A stretch of 64,000 nucleotides of DNA from Cellvibrio japonicus Ueda107. Lineage in GTDB: Bacteria > Pseudomonadota > Gammaproteobacteria > Pseudomonadales > Cellvibrionaceae. Made by a program: the position numbers and the translations under genes. Of this stretch, positions 56,741 through 64,000 are shown in pieces (position 1 is the first letter of the stretch; each line of letters opens with the position of its first letter). The DNA is taken from contig NC_010995.1 in the NCBI RefSeq assembly GCF_000019225.1, forward strand, positions 3,046,501 to 3,110,500. The letters are read 5' to 3'. A model generated the notes under the pieces. The model did not search any database. It was not told the origin of the DNA and saw only the letters and a list, made by a program, of their open reading frames with translations.

Positions 56741-57370
56741 ATGAGCGACCTTGAAAGTCTCTTTGCCAATAACCTTCGCTGGGCCGAGGATATCAAGCAT
56801 AAAGACCCCAGTTTCTTTGCCAACCTGGCCCAACAGCAAGCTCCTGAATACCTGTGGATCGGCTGTTCCGACAGTCGGGTGCCCGCCAACCAGATCGTGG
56901 ACCTGGCCCCCGGTGAGTTATTTGTACACCGCAATGTCGCTAACGTGGTCATACATACCGACCTTAATTGCCTGACCGTGCTCAATTACGCGGTAGAGTT
57001 CCTCAAGGTTAAACATGTGATGGTCACCGGCCATTACGGATGCGGCGGTGTTAAGGCAGCGCTGGAAAACCGCAAATTGGGACTGATTGATTACTGGCTG
57101 CGCAATATCCGCGACGTGTACTACAACAACAAGACAGAAATGGAACAAATCCGGGATGAAGAACACCGCCTGAATCGCCTGTGCGAGTTAAATGTTATCC
57201 AACAGGTTTACAACGTGGCCCGCTGCAATATCGTGCAAAATGCCTGGGGGCGGGGGCAGGAACTCACCATCCATGGCTGGATCTATGACATCAACGACGG
57301 CATTTTGCACCGGCTGATGGAGCCCATCGACCATCTGGAACAAATTCCCGAGCAATATCGCCTCTACTAA
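56741..57370 (+). CDS. can: Beta-class carbonic anhydrase
   Basis: 209 residues. It interconverts CO2 and bicarbonate with a zinc site. Zinc ligands C42, H98 and C101, and the D44/R46 dyad in CSDSRVP, fall at exactly the positions of E. coli Can. GGAGC lies before the ATG at 56741. Followed by a terminator. Confidence 0.96.
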   Translation: MSDLESLFANNLRWAEDIKHKDPSFFANLAQQQAPEYLWIGCSDSRVPANQIVDLAPGELFVHRNVANVVIHTDLNCLTVLNYAVEFLKVKHVMVTGHYGCGGVKAALENRKLGLIDYWLRNIRDVYYNNKTEMEQIRDEEHRLNRLCELNVIQQVYNVARCNIVQNAWGRGQELTIHGWIYDINDGILHRLMEPIDHLEQIPEQYRLY

Positions 57371-57397
57371 AACCCCATCTCTTCGATATTGCCCAAT

Positions 57398-57424
57398 AAG
57401 GCCAGCCCAGTCTGGCCTTTTTAT
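57398..57424 (+). terminator. Terminator after carbonic anhydrase gene
   Basis: AAGGCCAG, 6-base loop, CTGGCCTT and TTT, 28 bases after the stop. Its position argues against any start for the next gene before about 57430. Confidence 0.85.
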
Positions 57425-57574
57425 GTTCTGCCAAGCTATACCAATCTCCCCTCACAAGCTGACAAGGCTCAACTATACTCAAACGGGTATGACAGTACCC
57501 CGTCCATTTCCACACAACCGATGTTGTATACACCACAGGAATTTACGGATAGACAACGGGAGCAAAGCACTCGA

Positions 57575-59803
57575 ATGCGCGGCAGCTTTCCACCATCTCA
57601 GGTATCGAGTATTGAGTTTCAGGTAGCCCAACTGCAACGCCAGGAGCAGTGCAACTCACTGTACGGCAACCTGCCCAGCTCCCTGCTGTTATCCATCATC
57701 ATTGCAAGCATCCTCAGTGCCTCCCACTGGCAGCATATTGGCTATGATCGGGTTATCCTGTGGAATCTGTTACTGGGATGCGCGCTGCTCCTGCGTCTGA
57801 TCTGCTGGTATTTCTGGCGTTACACCGGAAAAGCCTATCGCCATGAAATCTGGTTGTGGTGGTTTCGCCTGGGGACTTGCCTGGCAGCCCTGGCCTGGGG
57901 TTCGTCTGCCTATTTCCTTTTTTCAGTGGACAGTGCCATGCTGCAGGCGCTCTTGGCATTTTCGATTGCCGGTGTTGCCAGTGGCTCACTCACATCCCTC
58001 ACACTGGATCGCGTGTCTTCCGTCACCTTTGTCTTGCTCACCGTATTTCCACTCAGTATCAGGCTGTACTTACAAGAAGGTACGGAAGCAATTTACCTGT
58101 TTATCATGTCACTGCTGTTCATTGCCTTTGTGCTAACAAGCAGTAGCCGCGCCCAGCGTAATATCGCAGAACAACTCCGTAAAAATATTGAGCTTGGCCG
58201 GCTAGCCAATGAGTTACATCGAAAACAGCACATTGAAGAAATCATTCGTGCATCACAATCGATCTTTATCGCCGAACGCAACAGCCTTGCCAGTTTACGG
58301 TTTATCCTGCATCAGCTACTCGACCTCAGCCAAAGTGCCATGGGCTATATCGGACGTATCGATTGGGACAAGCCGTCACAACAACAGCTGGTACGTGCCC
58401 TGCTGTTCGCGAGTGAGCCACACCGGGAACAGTCCCCTTCCCGTTTTCAGGCAAACCACTTGCCAGAGCAAGGAGAATTTCGCGATCTGCACCATTTATT
58501 CAATACAGCGATTACCACAGGCAAACCACTGATCAGCAATATCCCTGAACAAGACCAACGCTCGGGTGGCGCACCCACCGGGCATCCATCGCTTAATAAT
58601 TTTCTTGCAATACCTATCTATATTGAAGAACAACAGGTCGCCTTGCTCGGCTTGGCCAACAAGCCAGGTGGCTATGATGAAGCCGATATTCATTTGTTAG
58701 CACCACTCCTCAATACTATTGCCCAACTGGTACAAGCTGCTGCCAATGAAGAAGACCACGCTAAAGATAAAGCCGCATTGGTAGAGCACTCCGTCAGTAC
58801 ACGGATTATTGTCGAGAATGTGGGCGACGGCATCATCATGATTAATCAACACGGACTCATTCAGGAGTTCAATCGCGCCGCTGAAATTATCTTCGGTTAC
58901 AAGAAACAACAGGTGCTGCATAAAAACATCAGTATGCTTATGCCCGAGCCGGATAAATCCAGGCATGACGGTTATCTGCAAACCTATTTAAAAACCCACA
59001 AAAGCAACATTATTGGAAAGGGTCGGGAAGTGACTGGATTACGCAAAAATGGCGCTACCTTTCCTATGGATTTGTTGATCTCTATGGTGGCACACGATGA
59101 AGAGCCTTTATTTATTGGTATTGTGCGCGATAACAGTGAGTACCATACGTTTATCGCCCGCAAAAATATGCGTTTACTGGAAGTGCTTACCCAACAGGTC
59201 TACCAATGGCTGTTACTGACTCGGGCTATTAATCACAGCTACCAGGCGAATACCATCGCCCTCCCACAGGCCTTGCAGGATCAGTTACAACAGCAGGAAT
59301 ATCAAATCCACAAGGCATTAGCGAAATATTTTATTAACGAAGGCAATGGCCAGCCGGCCAATGTAAACCTGATCCGTAAAATCCGGGAATTAATTCGCCA
59401 AACCAACAATTTATTTGCACCACGACAACTCAACCTACTCAGTACGGAAAAGCGTGAGCACATATATATCAACTGCGATGAAAAACTGCTGGGGCTACTC
59501 ATTCTCTTACTGAGTAATCAATTGATACAACAGCAGAACAGCGATATTGATATCAGCATCCACGAAGAAAAAAACCAGGCAAAGATCACATTATCAATAG
59601 AAACACCACAGGTTAATGACCAGGAAGCAACCGGAACACCCAGTGGAAGTAATGACAGCCGCGACTTGCTGGCGCTGATAGGACTCTATCATGGCACCCT
59701 GCAAAAACGACAAACTATTGGCTTTATGAATAACCAAAGTTGCCTATGTGCCATACAATTAACATTTCCGCTGGCGACATTTTCATTGGGCAGTTCCCCA
59801 TAG
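57575..59803 (+). CDS. Membrane GAF-PAS sensor with degenerate kinase-like C-terminus
   Basis: 742 residues from the ATG at 57575 (GGGAG 12 bases upstream; an ATG at 57521 is also possible; the longest frame starts at 57389, ahead of the can terminator). Five or six membrane helices (about 35-200, MASE-like), coiled coil, GAF domain (about 220-390), then a PAS domain (about 415-530) strongly like the FixL haem-PAS: MPEPDKSRHDGYL and IIGKGREVTGLRKNG. H464 sits where the FixL proximal haem His is. The last 200 residues have the shape of a histidine kinase but no H-box and only a poor ATP-binding part, so a true kinase is doubtful. Convergent with an HsbR-like protein gene nine bases away. Confidence 0.72.
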   Translation: MRGSFPPSQVSSIEFQVAQLQRQEQCNSLYGNLPSSLLLSIIIASILSASHWQHIGYDRVILWNLLLGCALLLRLICWYFWRYTGKAYRHEIWLWWFRLGTCLAALAWGSSAYFLFSVDSAMLQALLAFSIAGVASGSLTSLTLDRVSSVTFVLLTVFPLSIRLYLQEGTEAIYLFIMSLLFIAFVLTSSSRAQRNIAEQLRKNIELGRLANELHRKQHIEEIIRASQSIFIAERNSLASLRFILHQLLDLSQSAMGYIGRIDWDKPSQQQLVRALLFASEPHREQSPSRFQANHLPEQGEFRDLHHLFNTAITTGKPLISNIPEQDQRSGGAPTGHPSLNNFLAIPIYIEEQQVALLGLANKPGGYDEADIHLLAPLLNTIAQLVQAAANEEDHAKDKAALVEHSVSTRIIVENVGDGIIMINQHGLIQEFNRAAEIIFGYKKQQVLHKNISMLMPEPDKSRHDGYLQTYLKTHKSNIIGKGREVTGLRKNGATFPMDLLISMVAHDEEPLFIGIVRDNSEYHTFIARKNMRLLEVLTQQVYQWLLLTRAINHSYQANTIALPQALQDQLQQQEYQIHKALAKYFINEGNGQPANVNLIRKIRELIRQTNNLFAPRQLNLLSTEKREHIYINCDEKLLGLLILLLSNQLIQQQNSDIDISIHEEKNQAKITLSIETPQVNDQEATGTPSGSNDSRDLLALIGLYHGTLQKRQTIGFMNNQSCLCAIQLTFPLATFSLGSSP

Positions 59804-59812
59804 CCATCGGAT

Positions 59813-61546
59813 TTACAGGGGGATAGATTGGTTAACATACATCACTGCGCGAAGACAGGATTGCGCCTCATCCAGATACAACTCATCAACCAATTGTTTA
59901 ACCAATAACAATGCCGGATCAGTACCGAGCTGTTGCCTGTCCGGGGTATTAAATATCGCAAAGGACGGAGCAGACACCTGCCATTTTACCGTTACCTGAA
60001 ACTGGTTAACCGGCTTGTGGATGCCATGGCCCGGCTGCCATGCCATGGATAATTGCAAATAATCTTCATGCCCCAACAAAGCCAGGCGTTTCTGCCAATC
60101 CGTAAAATAATCCACCACACCGGCAGGCGTGTTTTTGCGGTTTGAATCCAACATCAACACCCCCTGATCCAATGCGAAAGCAACCACTTCACTAATCACC
60201 AGAAATAAATATTCCCTGACAGCAAAGGGTACACGCAAACCCTGAAACAGGGACATACACAAGGGGGGCAAATCCAGTTGCTGCAGTTCCTGCCCTCCCA
60301 GGCGCAATGACCACTCAATGGCAGCAGTTGGTAATTGTAATTCCGCATCCAGGGGGCGAAGGCCAATTCGTTGGGAAAAATGTTGCGCAATGATCGATGG
60401 GGATAATAAACACAAGGACACATCGTCTTCATAGTGAGTGTGTGTCACATGGGCTTGTAGTGATGCCATCAGCTGTTGGAGTAAATTCGCGGGCTGCTGC
60501 GCTATCACTTCGTGTACCCTGGCCAGGGAAAAAGCGTCTCCCACCGGACTCTTGGCTTCGAGCAAACCATCGGTAAAGACCAGAATCTCCCCACTCGCCG
60601 GTGTCGGGCAGCGGCTGACACCGGCATCAAACACAGGTTCATCGAGGATTCCCAGGGCCATATGATTCGAGGGAAATTCATGTAATACCCTGCCCTGGTC
60701 AATCCACAAGGCGGCAGGGATGCCGCCATTCCACACACAGACCTCATGGCGCTCACGATGTATCTGGATTACCAAGGCTGCCACAAAACGATCAACAGGC
60801 GTATCACGCACCAGCTTCCGATTCATTTCAGCCACGATGGTTTCCAGGTGAAACCCTCGTGCAACCATGGTGTTAAAGATAGCCACTACGGGCATGATGG
60901 TCATAGCTGCCGCAAGGCCGTGACCAGTTGCATCCGCCAGTAAAAAATACAAATCGCCACGCGGCGAAAAGCGAGCCAATGCAATATCGCCACTAAAGGT
61001 CGTGGAGGGATGTATCTGAATGGAAACGCCGTCAATCGAGGCCCTATTCTGGCGTACCAAATGTTCGTAGGTATATTTGGCAACAGCCTCTTCACGTTCG
61101 GCATTCAACTTGAAGCCGGCCAATTCAGTATTTTGCTGGCGAATCAGGCGTTGCAGGGCCCGGTTGCGGATCAGCGCAGACACCTTGAGTGCCAGCAATG
61201 ACAGATTAACCGGCTTGATAATGTAATCCGCAGCCCCTAATGCAAAACAGGATTCCAGAAATTCATGGTCATCGCGCACACTGATCATAATGACCGGCAA
61301 TTCGCCAAATAAATGTTGATATTCAGGATCGGTAAGGAGATCCAGGCCACAGCCATCCCCCAATTGGTAATCCAGCAATATCAAATCTATATCGACAGCC
61401 GTGCGCAAACAGTTTTTTGCCTCAGCAAGGCTCAATGCACACAGCGTGGACAACCCTCGTGCGCCCAGGTATTCGCAAAATAAACCGTTAAGGATTTCAT
61501 CGTCATCGACGATCAAAACACGCTGCGGATGTTGTATGTCTTGCAT
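59813..61546 (-). CDS. Response regulator-PP2C phosphatase-ATPase domain protein (HsbR-like)
   Basis: 577 residues: receiver domain (about 1-125; VDDDE, phospho-acceptor D59 in LILLDYQLG, conserved K in IIKPVN), SpoIIE/RsbU-type PP2C domain (about 185-395; DLYFLLADATGHGLAAA, FTDGLLEA) and a C-terminal HATPase_c-like region (about 430-560). The last resembles the anti-sigma kinase part of HsbR, but the N-box Asn is missing (SEVVAFALDQG), so the kinase may be dead. It probably dephosphorylates the STAS protein encoded just upstream. ATG at 61546 preferred over TTG at 61558. Confidence 0.85.
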   Translation of the reverse strand: MQDIQHPQRVLIVDDDEILNGLFCEYLGARGLSTLCALSLAEAKNCLRTAVDIDLILLDYQLGDGCGLDLLTDPEYQHLFGELPVIMISVRDDHEFLESCFALGAADYIIKPVNLSLLALKVSALIRNRALQRLIRQQNTELAGFKLNAEREEAVAKYTYEHLVRQNRASIDGVSIQIHPSTTFSGDIALARFSPRGDLYFLLADATGHGLAAAMTIMPVVAIFNTMVARGFHLETIVAEMNRKLVRDTPVDRFVAALVIQIHRERHEVCVWNGGIPAALWIDQGRVLHEFPSNHMALGILDEPVFDAGVSRCPTPASGEILVFTDGLLEAKSPVGDAFSLARVHEVIAQQPANLLQQLMASLQAHVTHTHYEDDVSLCLLSPSIIAQHFSQRIGLRPLDAELQLPTAAIEWSLRLGGQELQQLDLPPLCMSLFQGLRVPFAVREYLFLVISEVVAFALDQGVLMLDSNRKNTPAGVVDYFTDWQKRLALLGHEDYLQLSMAWQPGHGIHKPVNQFQVTVKWQVSAPSFAIFNTPDRQQLGTDPALLLVKQLVDELYLDEAQSCLRAVMYVNQSIPL

Positions 61547-61581
61547 GGCGCCAGGCAAGTCGCGTTGGTTGATGCAAACGC

Positions 61582-61860
61582 TTAACGAATATCAATAATT
61601 TTTTGCAGGTTAGCCAACTGCAGGATTTCCAGGATAGCCGGCTTGAGATTAATCATGGACACTTTCGCCTGCTGTGACTGGGCGCGCTTTTGCGCCATGA
61701 CCAATAAACCTATGCCGGCACTGTCGATGTAATCCAGCACCTCACCATCAAGCACGATGTGAGAGGATTCACCCAGTGCATTTGTCACAGCCAGATTGAA
61801 ATCACCACTGGATGAATAATCAAAACGCCTGGGCATGCGGATCGCCTTTGCCTCTGCCAT
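61582..61860 (-). CDS. STAS-domain anti-sigma factor antagonist (HsbA-like)
   Basis: 92 residues, a single STAS domain. The phosphorylatable serine is S47 in DYIDSAGIGLLV. AGGAG precedes the ATG. It lies 35 bases upstream of the RR-PP2C gene on the same strand, the layout of the HsbA/HsbR pair of Pseudomonas, in which the phosphorylation state of the antagonist switches its partner (an anti-sigma factor or a diguanylate cyclase). Confidence 0.88.
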   Translation of the reverse strand: MAEAKAIRMPRRFDYSSSGDFNLAVTNALGESSHIVLDGEVLDYIDSAGIGLLVMAQKRAQSQQAKVSMINLKPAILEILQLANLQKIIDIR

Positions 61861-62035
61861 AACGACTCCTGTTATCGCTGTATGTGGGGCGGAAAGAACT
61901 GCAATACAAATGTCACTTGTTATCAGGGATTATTGCAGTGCGGAAAAAGATATTGCTAAAGATAGCAGCTTTGTTTGTGGCTGCCGAAAACTTGTCAGGA
62001 TTGGCGCAAAAATCTTTGCTGGATATTGCCATCCT

Positions 62036-62070
62036 GAAAACTGGATCGGCAGCCGAAGCTGCCGATCCAG
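62036..62070 (-). terminator. Terminator after fumarase gene
   Basis: On the minus strand CTGGATCGGCAGC, tetraloop TTCG, GCTGCCGATCCAG then TTTTC: 13 perfect base pairs capped by a UUCG loop, 20 bases after the stop. Confidence 0.92.
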
Positions 62071-62091
62071 GGAGAGGCCAACAGAATGTCC

Positions 62092-63612
62092 TTACTGTAT
62101 TTCCAGTACGCCCTCTTCGATTTTAGCCTTCCATATTTGGGGGCCTGTGGTATGCACCGACTCACCACGGGAATCCACAGCCACGGTAACCGGCATATCT
62201 TTCACATCAAACTCGTAGATAGCTTCCATACCCAGTTCGGGGAAACCGAGTACGCTGGAGGATTTGATAGCCTGGGCTACCAGATAGGCCGCACCGCCCA
62301 CAGCCATCAGGTATACAGATTTGTGATCGCGAATAGCATCAATGGCTGCCGGGCCGCGCTCGGATTTACCAATCATGCCCAACAGGCCGGTCTTTTCCAG
62401 CATGGTGCGGGTGAACTTATCCATGCGCGTAGCCGTAGTCGGGCCAGCTGGGCCCACCACCTCGTCGCGAACAGGATCAACTGGCCCTACGTAGTAAATA
62501 AAGCGACCTTTCAAATCCACTGGCAGGGACTCCCCCCTGGCCAGCAAATCGGTCATCTTTTTATGGGCGGCATCGCGACCGGTCAACATCTTGCCCGACA
62601 GCAGGATGGTCTCACCGGTTTTCCAGGTTTGCACCTCTTCCGGCGTGACTGTGTCCAGGTTGACCCGGCGCACGCTATCGCCTACCTCCCAGGTGATATC
62701 CGGATAATCTTCGATGGATGGCGGGGTTTGGCAAGCCGGGCCGGAACCGTCCAGCACAAAATGCGCATGGCGGGTAGCGGCACAGTTGGGGATGATAGCA
62801 ATAGCCTTGTTGGCTGCATGGGTGGGGTAGTCTTTAACCTTGATATCCACTACGGTGGTTAAACCACCCAGGCCCTGGGCACCGATCCCCAGGCGATTTA
62901 CCTTATCGTAGAGTTCAATCCGCAGCGCTTCGGCGCGATTGCTGGCGCCGCGCTCTTGCAGCTCCTGAATATCCACCGGATCGAGCAGCGCCTCCTTGGC
63001 GAGCAGCATGGCTTTTTCGGCAGTGCCGCCTATGCCTATGCCGAGCATACCCGGCGGACACCAGCCGGCCCCCATTTCAGGCACTACTTTCAGCACCCAA
63101 TCCACCACCGAATCCGAGGGGTTCAACATGGCGAACTTGGTTTTAGCCTCGGAGCCACCGCCCTTGGCCGCCACATGCACATCGACGGTGTTGCCGGGCA
63201 CTATGTTGTAGTGGATCACTGCCGGGGTGTTGTCGCCGGTATTTTTGCGGGCGCCGTCGGGATCAGCCAGAATCGAGGCGCGCAGTACATTATCCGGGTG
63301 GTTGTAAGCGCGACGCACACCTTCGTTGATCATGTCCGTAAGGCTCATGTCGGCATCCCATTGCACATCCATCCCCACCGTAACGAAAACCGTGACTATG
63401 CCGGTGTCCTGGCAGATAGGGCGATGACCTATGGCGCACATACGCGAATTGATCAAAATCTGGGCCATGGCATCCTTGGCAGCCTTGTTTTGCTCGCGCT
63501 CGTAGGCTTTATGTATGGCCTGGATAAAGTCCACCGGGTGGTAGTAGGAGATAAATTGCAGCGCATCGGCGACGCTGTCGATCAGATCTTGTTGGCGAAT
63601 CACGGTTGGCAT
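62092..63612 (-). CDS. Class I fumarate hydratase ([4Fe-4S] type)
   Basis: 506 residues, the fused alpha-beta form. It converts fumarate to malate in the citric-acid cycle. Cluster ligands are C67 in RPICQDTG, the Cys in GWCPPGMLG and the Cys in IIPNCAATRH; the substrate segment KGGGSEAKTKF and the beta part (AGPTTATRMDKFT, GKSERGP) are complete. GAGAAGTG precedes the ATG at 63612. An oxygen-labile enzyme; whether a class II fumarase backs it up cannot be seen here. Confidence 0.94.
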   Translation of the reverse strand: MPTVIRQQDLIDSVADALQFISYYHPVDFIQAIHKAYEREQNKAAKDAMAQILINSRMCAIGHRPICQDTGIVTVFVTVGMDVQWDADMSLTDMINEGVRRAYNHPDNVLRASILADPDGARKNTGDNTPAVIHYNIVPGNTVDVHVAAKGGGSEAKTKFAMLNPSDSVVDWVLKVVPEMGAGWCPPGMLGIGIGGTAEKAMLLAKEALLDPVDIQELQERGASNRAEALRIELYDKVNRLGIGAQGLGGLTTVVDIKVKDYPTHAANKAIAIIPNCAATRHAHFVLDGSGPACQTPPSIEDYPDITWEVGDSVRRVNLDTVTPEEVQTWKTGETILLSGKMLTGRDAAHKKMTDLLARGESLPVDLKGRFIYYVGPVDPVRDEVVGPAGPTTATRMDKFTRTMLEKTGLLGMIGKSERGPAAIDAIRDHKSVYLMAVGGAAYLVAQAIKSSSVLGFPELGMEAIYEFDVKDMPVTVAVDSRGESVHTTGPQIWKAKIEEGVLEIQ

Positions 63613-63715
63613 AATCACTTCTCTTCTCGTGAAGTTGGCTGAAACAGCAAAAAATCGGCGGCAATTTTACACCAGGCAAGTATCCAATCACCTCCAAACC
63701 TGCTACTGCGAGGCG

Positions 63716-63746
63716 AAAAAAAGGCGATTTCTGCAAATCGCCTTTT
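63716..63746 (-). terminator. Terminator after the coiled-coil gene
   Basis: AAGGCGATTT, CTGC, AAATCGCCTT: 10 perfect pairs; on the minus strand followed by a run of seven T. It lies 30 bases past the stop of the partial gene to the right. Confidence 0.9.
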
Positions 63747-63774
63747 GGAACACTGGCGGAAATATAACCAGAGA

Positions 63775-64000
63775 TTATTTTGGCACCAGGCCAATTTGCT
63801 GCCTGATCTGCAGCAGCTCGCGGTTAGTGCTGCGGCGGAATTCATCAATCGCCGCAATCGCTTCTTCATTCGTGCGGGTTTTGGCGGCAATACTGTCAAT
63901 AGCCGCCAGCTCCAACTGCATACGATCCAGGCGCTCGCGCAAGGATTGAAGGTTTTGCGCCTGTTGGCTAATGCCTCCGGCCATGGTATCCACCTTCGCA
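63775..64000 (-). CDS. Coiled-coil protein, 5' end beyond the window
   Basis: The last 75 residues of a minus-strand gene that is open to the window edge. Visible sequence is a charged coiled coil with regular heptads (LQSLRERLDRMQLELAAI, then IDEFRRSTNRELLQIRQQI) ending LVPK. No family can be named from this piece; the start lies outside. Confidence 0.6.
   Translation of the reverse strand, partial: AKVDTMAGGISQQAQNLQSLRERLDRMQLELAAIDSIAAKTRTNEEAIAAIDEFRRSTNRELLQIRQQIGLVPK

Noticed and set aside
61884..62126. 80-residue plus-strand frame between STAS and fumarase genes
   Set aside because: It covers the fumarase terminator and overlaps the fumarase 3' end; no family and no ribosome site.
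62086..63642. Two long plus-strand frames opposite the fumarase gene
   Set aside because: Antisense to a fully recognisable class I fumarase; no ribosome site and no protein family.

Overview
The window reads as a single chromosomal stretch from a polysaccharide-degrading gammaproteobacterium. Secreted enzymes with serine-rich linkers, family 2 and family 5/73-type carbohydrate-binding modules, a modular GH18 chitinase, and CBM2 proteins fused to YceI and cytochrome c domains all point to Cellvibrionaceae, most likely Cellvibrio japonicus or a close relative. The species call is inference from gene content, not from a database match.

Layout. 1-3.2 kb: the end of a DUF349 protein gene, a GntR/FCD regulator and two small genes of unknown function. 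3.2-8.4 kb: an electron-transfer-flavoprotein locus, with etfB-etfA-fpr on the minus strand diverging from a LysR regulator and ETF-ubiquinone oxidoreductase on the plus strand. 8.5-14.1 kb: a DUF1461 membrane protein, a secreted GH2 beta-galactosidase-type enzyme and a two-CBM GH18 chitinase. 14.8-17.2 kb: djlA and selO. 18.0-24.6 kb: a redox/carbohydrate-binding cluster made of a multi-pass membrane protein, a CBM2-YceI protein, a 1122-residue CBM2-YceI-FN3-cytochrome-DUF1592/1588/1585 protein and a Tat-exported DUF1552 protein. 25.0-26.9 kb: a membrane-anchored GH13 amylase-type enzyme.

26.9-39.7 kb is the accessory region. It holds a 2459-residue secreted SpvB/FG-GAP/Rhs protein with a JAMM-like C-terminal tip, a small secreted protein directly behind it (candidate immunity), and then displaced cassettes: a second JAMM-like tip with its own small secreted protein, and a tipless copy of the Rhs core. 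An intact 2351-bp IS66-family element with 20-bp inverted repeats and an 8-bp target duplication has cut the orphan tip away from its core remnant. A roughly 40-bp direct repeat holding a perfect 14-bp palindrome lies on either side of the amylase-plus-Rhs block.

39.9-51.3 kb: gloA, an Omp85-type outer-membrane protein, then the full cbb3 oxidase set: ccoNOQP behind a perfect ANR/FNR box, and the maturation genes ccoG-ccoH-ccoI-ccoS plus a His-tailed TauE/SafE-like membrane protein. 51.4-57.4 kb: argG, a methyl-accepting chemotaxis protein with a 41-bp tandem duplication at its 3' end, sbcB and a beta-carbonic anhydrase gene. 57.5-61.9 kb: a membrane GAF-PAS sensor with a degenerate kinase end, convergent with a response regulator-PP2C-ATPase protein and a STAS antagonist (an HsbR/HsbA-like partner-switching pair). 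62.1-64.0 kb: class I fumarase and the end of a coiled-coil gene that runs off the window. No rRNA, tRNA or CRISPR array was seen.
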